Shown: one piece after another, positions 61,102-64,000 of the stretch
How the letters are laid out: the number at the start of each line of letters is the position of its first letter
Numbering within the stretch: position 1 is the stretch's first letter
Assembly: GCA_963844845.1 (NCBI GenBank)
Contig: CAWJPW010000010.1
Coordinates: 348,278-412,277, forward strand
From: CAWJPW01 sp963844845
Lineage (GTDB): Bacteria; Acidobacteriota; Thermoanaerobaculia; Thermoanaerobaculales; Sulfomarinibacteraceae
Length of the DNA stretch: 64,000 bases
Reading direction: 5' to 3'
Made by a program: the position numbers and the translations under genes
Notes under the pieces: model-generated
Seen by the model: the letters and a program-made list of their open reading frames with translations, nothing else
Told to the model about the DNA's origin: nothing
Databases searched by the model: none

Positions 61102-61230
61102 CGCTTGAGCTCGGCGGCCCGGCCGTGCCCGACCAACGGGAGGGACATGGCGCGGCCTCTTCCGGGTGGGTGGTTGGGGGCTGCAGACGCTGTGACATGA
61201 GGCCGGGTCCGCTGCAGCGAGCTGTTGGGC
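61096..61230 (-). repeat. attC2 (135 bp)
   Basis: GCCTAAC (61096-61102) to GTTGGGC (61224-61230), with arms CGCTTGAGCTCGGCGGCC and GTCCGCTGCAGCGAGCTG. It is longer and clearly different from the other four, indicating a different source. Confidence 0.85.
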
Positions 61231-61245
61231 AGCCCTTTCACGAGG

Positions 61246-61926
61246 TCACTTGCTGATTGAAGGAAGGTCCTCGCAAGGCCCATTCATGTTCAGAGCTGTC
61301 TGCTCGATCCAGCCTTGGGCAGATGATCCGGTGTTGCCTGGACCAAGATCGACCTTCGCCCAACCGGTGGCGTTTACACCAAGCACAGCCGCGAACTCCT
61401 CTACATTCAGAACCACCAACACAGTTGAGGCGGGATTGGGGTCGGCACGGACTTCGACATCTTCCATAGGCATATCGAAGCAGACCCCAGGGGGAGGTGC
61501 CCAGACGACTGGCAGGCTGCCACACCCACCCGCCAGCCTGACCTGGTTTGGCTCGATCCAACGCAGTCTGAAGGGCCCGATGTTTGCGGCTTGGGCGACC
61601 CCCGGGTCGAACCCCAACCACCCGGCTGCGGTCTGAGCATCGACAGTCGTCGCAAACCCAGCTGGCACCGTCGAGAAGACATCCGCCGACAAATCGGGGC
61701 GTTTGTAGATCGTCACGTCGGTGGAGGCGACAGCCTCGCAAGGGCCGGATGGGGTGTCGGTCGGGGCGGGGCTGACAACTGCTGTGGGAGGCACTGGCGT
61801 GCATGCTGCGACTTCGCTCGGCGTCGGGCTGGTACCGGGAGTTGGGACATTGCAGGCCAGAAGGGGAATCATCAGGACGAGTACGGCAAGCCAAGAAGGC
61901 AAGGCTATGCTATGCGGATTCACCAA
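61246..61926 (-). CDS. cassette gene: lipoprotein with SH3b-like domains
   Basis: The protein has 226 residues. A lipoprotein signal (lipobox LLAC, Cys about 25) is followed by a Pro/Thr-rich linker and two SH3b-like halves (VTIYKRPDLSADVFSTVPAG and VEVRADPNPASTVLVVLNV). SH3b proteins bind cell-wall or protein ligands. The stop lies 15 bases from attC2, as expected for a cassette. No known function; such cassettes are common in environmental integrons. Confidence 0.75.
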   Translation of the reverse strand: MVNPHSIALPSWLAVLVLMIPLLACNVPTPGTSPTPSEVAACTPVPPTAVVSPAPTDTPSGPCEAVASTDVTIYKRPDLSADVFSTVPAGFATTVDAQTAAGWLGFDPGVAQAANIGPFRLRWIEPNQVRLAGGCGSLPVVWAPPPGVCFDMPMEDVEVRADPNPASTVLVVLNVEEFAAVLGVNATGWAKVDLGPGNTGSSAQGWIEQTALNMNGPCEDLPSISK

Positions 61927-61960
61927 AACACCTCCGTGTCTCCATGGTCAGTCCTCGGCT

Positions 61961-62054
61961 GCCTAACGCTGGAGTTCGGCGGACGCTGACCGCCGCGTGG
62001 GCGGATGGGTGTGGGGCAGCGGCAGTTGCGGTCCGCTGCAACGACTCGTTAGGC
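61961..62054 (-). repeat. attC3 (94 bp)
   Basis: GCCTAAC (61961-61967) to GTTAGGC (62048-62054). The stop codon of the next gene (62049-62051) is inside the right box. The arms GCTGGAGTTCGGCGGACGC and GCGGTCCGCTGCAACGACTC are nearly the same as attC4 and attC5. Confidence 0.92.
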
Positions 62055-62621
62055 GACCCCGGTTTGGGCCCTGAGGAGGCGACGGCGAACGATGAAGAAC
62101 ATTGCTGCCAGGATGAGGGAGCCAATGAAGGCGATGTAGAGAGGTGAAAGAGACTCTGCGACGATCTCGCCTACGTGCCGAGGGTCCGAAAGACCCTTGT
62201 CGGCCATCGTTCTAAAGAGGTACTTGAGGCGCAATGGCACAAGAAAGAGCCCCAGAACAAAAGGCGGGACGGCCAGGACGGGCCACGATGGGGCCGTGTA
62301 CTGATCGCCCTGCCTGAGGACCCGCATCCCAAAGAACAACGTTGAAACGATGACGACAAGCAGAAACCACGCTGACTGACCTGAGGCCCGGAAAGCATGG
62401 GTGGGATGGAGAACGCTCACGATGTTCCTGAAGAAACCGTCCTGGAATGCACCGGTATCGAGCTTGAGGAAGGAAGACAGGTTCAGGCCGGTCTCTTCGA
62501 AGCCTCTCCGCATTGGGGAGAAGATGAGGTAGTCACACCACGCCCAGAGGAACATTGCGACGCCGGCGGCGCCGAGAACAAGATGAGAGGGTCGGATTCG
62601 ATGGAGCATTGATTCGGCCAT
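62049..62621 (-). CDS. cassette gene: four-helix membrane protein
   Basis: The protein has 190 residues with about four membrane helices (about 13-33, 85-105, 115-133, 155-180). Hydrophilic loop about 40-80 with NLSSFLKLDTGAF. The stop codon is formed inside attC3. I do not recognise the family. Confidence 0.7.
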   Translation of the reverse strand: MAESMLHRIRPSHLVLGAAGVAMFLWAWCDYLIFSPMRRGFEETGLNLSSFLKLDTGAFQDGFFRNIVSVLHPTHAFRASGQSAWFLLVVIVSTLFFGMRVLRQGDQYTAPSWPVLAVPPFVLGLFLVPLRLKYLFRTMADKGLSDPRHVGEIVAESLSPLYIAFIGSLILAAMFFIVRRRLLRAQTGVA

Positions 62622-62646
62622 CCAAAGGCTCAGGAGCTCGCAGGTC

Positions 62647-62739
62647 GCCTAACGCTGGAGTTCAGCGGACGCACGCCGCCGCTGGGTGGGCGGGTGTGGG
62701 GCAGCGGCGGGTGCGGTCCGCTGCAACGACTCGTCAGGC
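62647..62739 (-). repeat. attC4 (93 bp)
   Basis: GCCTAAC (62647-62653) to GTCAGGC (62733-62739). The right box carries a T-to-C change in the core. Arms as in attC3. Confidence 0.9.
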
Positions 62740-62747
62740 ACACTGCC

Positions 62748-63038
62748 CTATTCGCCTGGTTTCTTGGGTAGTTGCGCAGCATGCCACACCGCCACAATCC
62801 ACACGATGTCCTGGCGCACGTGGTAGAAGAGCCGATACGACGAGATGAGGACCTCCCGGTAAGGCAGAGTCGGGAACTCAGGGATTTGCCGCCCCGATTC
62901 GGGGAACTCCTCGAGACGTCTCAGCGTGTGTTCGGCCTTGGCACGAAAAGCCTGCGCTGCGTCGGGCTTGTCACGACGGATGTAGGCGATGGCGGAGAGG
63001 AATTGGCTGCGGCCGGTTGGTGTGAACTGGACCTTCAC
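62748..63038 (-). CDS. cassette gene: RelE/ParE-type toxin
   Basis: The protein has 96 residues. The ParE/RelE fold is seen in KVQFTPTGRSQFLSAIAYI, LEEFPESGRQIPEF and YREVLISSYRLFYHV, with a C-terminal VWHAAQLP. It would inhibit DNA gyrase or cleave mRNA. It follows its antitoxin by 8 bases; its stop lies 8 bases from attC4. Confidence 0.88.
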   Translation of the reverse strand: MKVQFTPTGRSQFLSAIAYIRRDKPDAAQAFRAKAEHTLRRLEEFPESGRQIPEFPTLPYREVLISSYRLFYHVRQDIVWIVAVWHAAQLPKKPGE

Positions 63039-63046
63039 GGGCTGTC

Positions 63047-63316
63047 CTAACCAAGGAGTTCGTCGGCCTCGGCCAAGACATCGTCAAGCGAATGGCCGAC
63101 CCCTGCTGCGATTTCCATTTCGCCTTGGGCCAGGAGTTTCAGGATTTCGATCTCTCGTTCCTTCCGCTCGTACTCGTCCACACTGAGAAGGACGGCGGCA
63201 GCTCGGCCACGCTGGGTCACCACAACCGGCCCCCGCGTCTTGCGCACACGCTTCAGGAGTTCGGCCGCCCCCTGGCGAAACTCGGAGACTGGCACCATGT
63301 CCGGGATCCGTGTCAT
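63047..63316 (-). CDS. cassette gene: Phd/YefM-type antitoxin
   Basis: The protein has 89 residues. The N-terminal Phd fold MVPVSEFRQGAAELLKRV and VVVTQRGRAAAVLLSVDEYE binds DNA; the C-terminal EAVGHSLDDVLAEADELLG-type helix would wrap the toxin. ATG at 63316 with GGAGGT. Both genes share one cassette. Confidence 0.87.
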   Translation of the reverse strand: MTRIPDMVPVSEFRQGAAELLKRVRKTRGPVVVTQRGRAAAVLLSVDEYERKEREIEILKLLAQGEMEIAAGVGHSLDDVLAEADELLG

Positions 63317-63343
63317 AAGCACCTCCAGCCCATCGCAAACATC

Positions 63344-63371
63344 GTACCATTAAACGTACCGATAAGTGTAC
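63344..63371 (-). promoter_or_regulatory. putative autoregulatory operator of the toxin-antitoxin cassette
   Basis: Three GTAC tetramers at 63344, 63356 and 63368 are exactly 12 bases apart, in AT-rich flanks (CATTAAAC, CGATAAGT), directly upstream of the antitoxin. Phd-type antitoxins bind such repeated palindromic cores. Confidence 0.5.
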
Positions 63372-63387
63372 GAACTTCCAACGGGGT

Positions 63388-63481
63388 GCCTAACGCTGGA
63401 GTTCAGCGAACCCATACCGCCGCTTGGGCGGGTGGGTGTGAGGCAGCGGCGGTTGGGGTCCGCTGCAACGACTCGTTAGGC
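63388..63481 (-). repeat. attC5 (94 bp)
   Basis: GCCTAAC (63388-63394) to GTTAGGC (63475-63481), arms GCTGGAGTTCAGCGAACCC and GGGGTCCGCTGCAACGACTC. One arm (AACCC) is slightly different but pairs with GGGTC-type bases. Confidence 0.92.
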
Positions 63482-63488
63482 GGCCGTT

Positions 63489-63956
63489 TCAACGATAGAC
63501 CTGGTGGCAAGTGGACAGCAAATCAAGAAGTTCACGGGCAGGAAGCCCGTAGTTATCAGGAAGCATCGACTCACGCCCTGAGAGCGCAGCGGCAACACCA
63601 CGGAGGCGCTGTTGCTCGTGGTATTGCGCTGAGAAGTCCCAGCCTACCGAGAGTCTCCGTGCGACCCGCATCAAGCCAAACGACTCGATGTCCGACCACC
63701 TATATGTCTTTTCGCGAAAGAGCGCGCAGATGGTGAAGCCATCGGTAGTGATGGTGAGCGTGGAGGCTCGCGGGTGGAATTGAAGGAGACCGACAAGTGC
63801 GCATAGCCCGAAGAAGACGATTGTGAACACACCGACGAGTGGATCACTTGGCAGGGCCATGATTCCACCGACGACAAAGGCGAGCGAGCAAAGAGAAAGG
63901 AAGGTCGCTCGCTTCTTGCTCGTACGAAGGGTCATGGGTAGTTGAGGGTTCACCAT
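63489..63956 (-). CDS. cassette gene: membrane protein with PH-like domain
   Basis: The protein has 155 residues. Two N-terminal membrane helices (about 16-35 and 38-58) precede a PH-like beta domain (STLTITTDGFTICALFREKT, YRWSDIESFGLM). The stop lies 7 bases from attC5. ATG at 63956 may instead be at 63935. No function known. The 44 bases after it contain no complete site. Confidence 0.7.
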   Translation of the reverse strand: MVNPQLPMTLRTSKKRATFLSLCSLAFVVGGIMALPSDPLVGVFTIVFFGLCALVGLLQFHPRASTLTITTDGFTICALFREKTYRWSDIESFGLMRVARRLSVGWDFSAQYHEQQRLRGVAAALSGRESMLPDNYGLPARELLDLLSTCHQVYR

Positions 63957-64000
63957 TCGCTCATCCAGGCAGCATGACTGTATCGCACTGAAGACGCTGT

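Larger units (their letters stand above)
60728..64000 (-). mobile_element. integron cassette array (five attC sites)
   Basis: Five attC sites separate short cassettes, each with R boxes of the type GCCTAAC/GTTAGGC. The left arm shape (CTAACGCTTGAG / CTAACGCTGGAG) matches the R-prime side of known attC sites, so the cassettes read on the minus strand; genes whose stop codons fall in or just beyond the attC confirm this. The array continues past the window edge. No integrase is visible. Confidence 0.88.

Noticed and set aside
61238..61894. Alternative Arg-rich frame overlapping the SH3b lipoprotein cassette gene
   Set aside because: It lacks a signal or fold, while the other frame has a lipobox and SH3b-like repeats.
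60728..63481. attC sites as terminal inverted repeats of one transposon
   Set aside because: There are five such sites at cassette-sized intervals, each tied to a gene end, and no transposase. A single transposon would have two ends.

Overview
This 64 kb window is GC-rich chromosomal DNA, densely packed with genes, many in overlapping ATGA/GTGA pairs with good Shine-Dalgarno (SD) sites. It looks like an uncultured Gram-negative bacterium with respiratory flexibility: multiheme c-type cytochromes, a Tat substrate and lipoproteins. A PknB-type kinase fused to a PD40-like propeller, and large intergenic repeats of the kind seen in Acidobacteriota-like genomes, make an Acidobacteriota relative a reasonable guess. 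No rRNA, tRNA or marker gene here settles the taxonomy, and I found no RNA genes.

Layout. 1-3.8 kb: a truncated DUF302 gene, then a minus-strand operon of a DUF134 regulator, a Gly/Arg-rich small protein, a NifX/NifB-like cofactor protein, a zinc-ribbon protein and a Tat-exported phosphodiesterase/phosphatase. 4-7.4 kb: cobalamin-dependent methionine synthase (metH). 8-10 kb: an E1 alpha/beta 2-oxoacid dehydrogenase pair without E2 or E3. 10.3-14 kb: a four-gene cluster of a lysine-2,3-aminomutase-like radical SAM enzyme, two D-Ala-D-Ala-ligase-like ATP-grasp enzymes and a GNAT, probably making a beta-amino-acid conjugate. 14.3-17.3 kb: cstA, a small CC-end-like protein (possibly selenocysteine-containing) and an ArsA/GET3-type ATPase. 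17.4-20 kb: a membrane electron-transfer module (11-heme cytochrome, b-type cytochrome, 4-heme cytochrome). 20-26 kb: Ser/Thr kinase, a repeat island, a SpoIIE/PP2C phosphatase and tdk. 26-35.8 kb: nth, a TGS-uridine kinase-like protein with a NYN protein, flotillin and partner, nfuA-like, ferritin-like and CAP-domain genes. 35.8-39 kb: a thiol-themed group (gshB-like, gloB-like, glutaredoxin) interrupted by a 1 kb repeat island. 39-50 kb: a SulP-STAS-rhodanese fusion, a Cys-repeat secreted protein, HAD, PilZ, xth, an ABC-class ATPase, an MscS-type channel and a sodium:solute symporter. 50.6-60.1 kb: mutM, an AGCS symporter, yceI, marR-pirin with a clear operator, a DUF2155-like lipoprotein, a GATase, adk and a LysE exporter.

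The right end (60.7-64 kb) is the most striking part: an integron cassette array with five attC sites, four intact cassettes with their genes on the minus strand, and one cassette holding a collapsed vapBC-like pair. The integrase is not in the window and would be expected to the right, unless this is an attC cluster lacking an integrase.

Four interspersed repeat classes shape the intergenic space: (i) a large composite intergenic repeat (7.4, 22.8-23.4 and 37.0-37.8 kb); (ii) heptanucleotide tandem tracts (CTCTTTA/CTCTTCA), three of which replace the SD region directly in front of start codons; (iii) a 165 bp MITE-like element with TA-flanked inverted ends (51.6 and 58.3 kb, plus a decayed copy at 57.3 kb); (iv) the attC sites.
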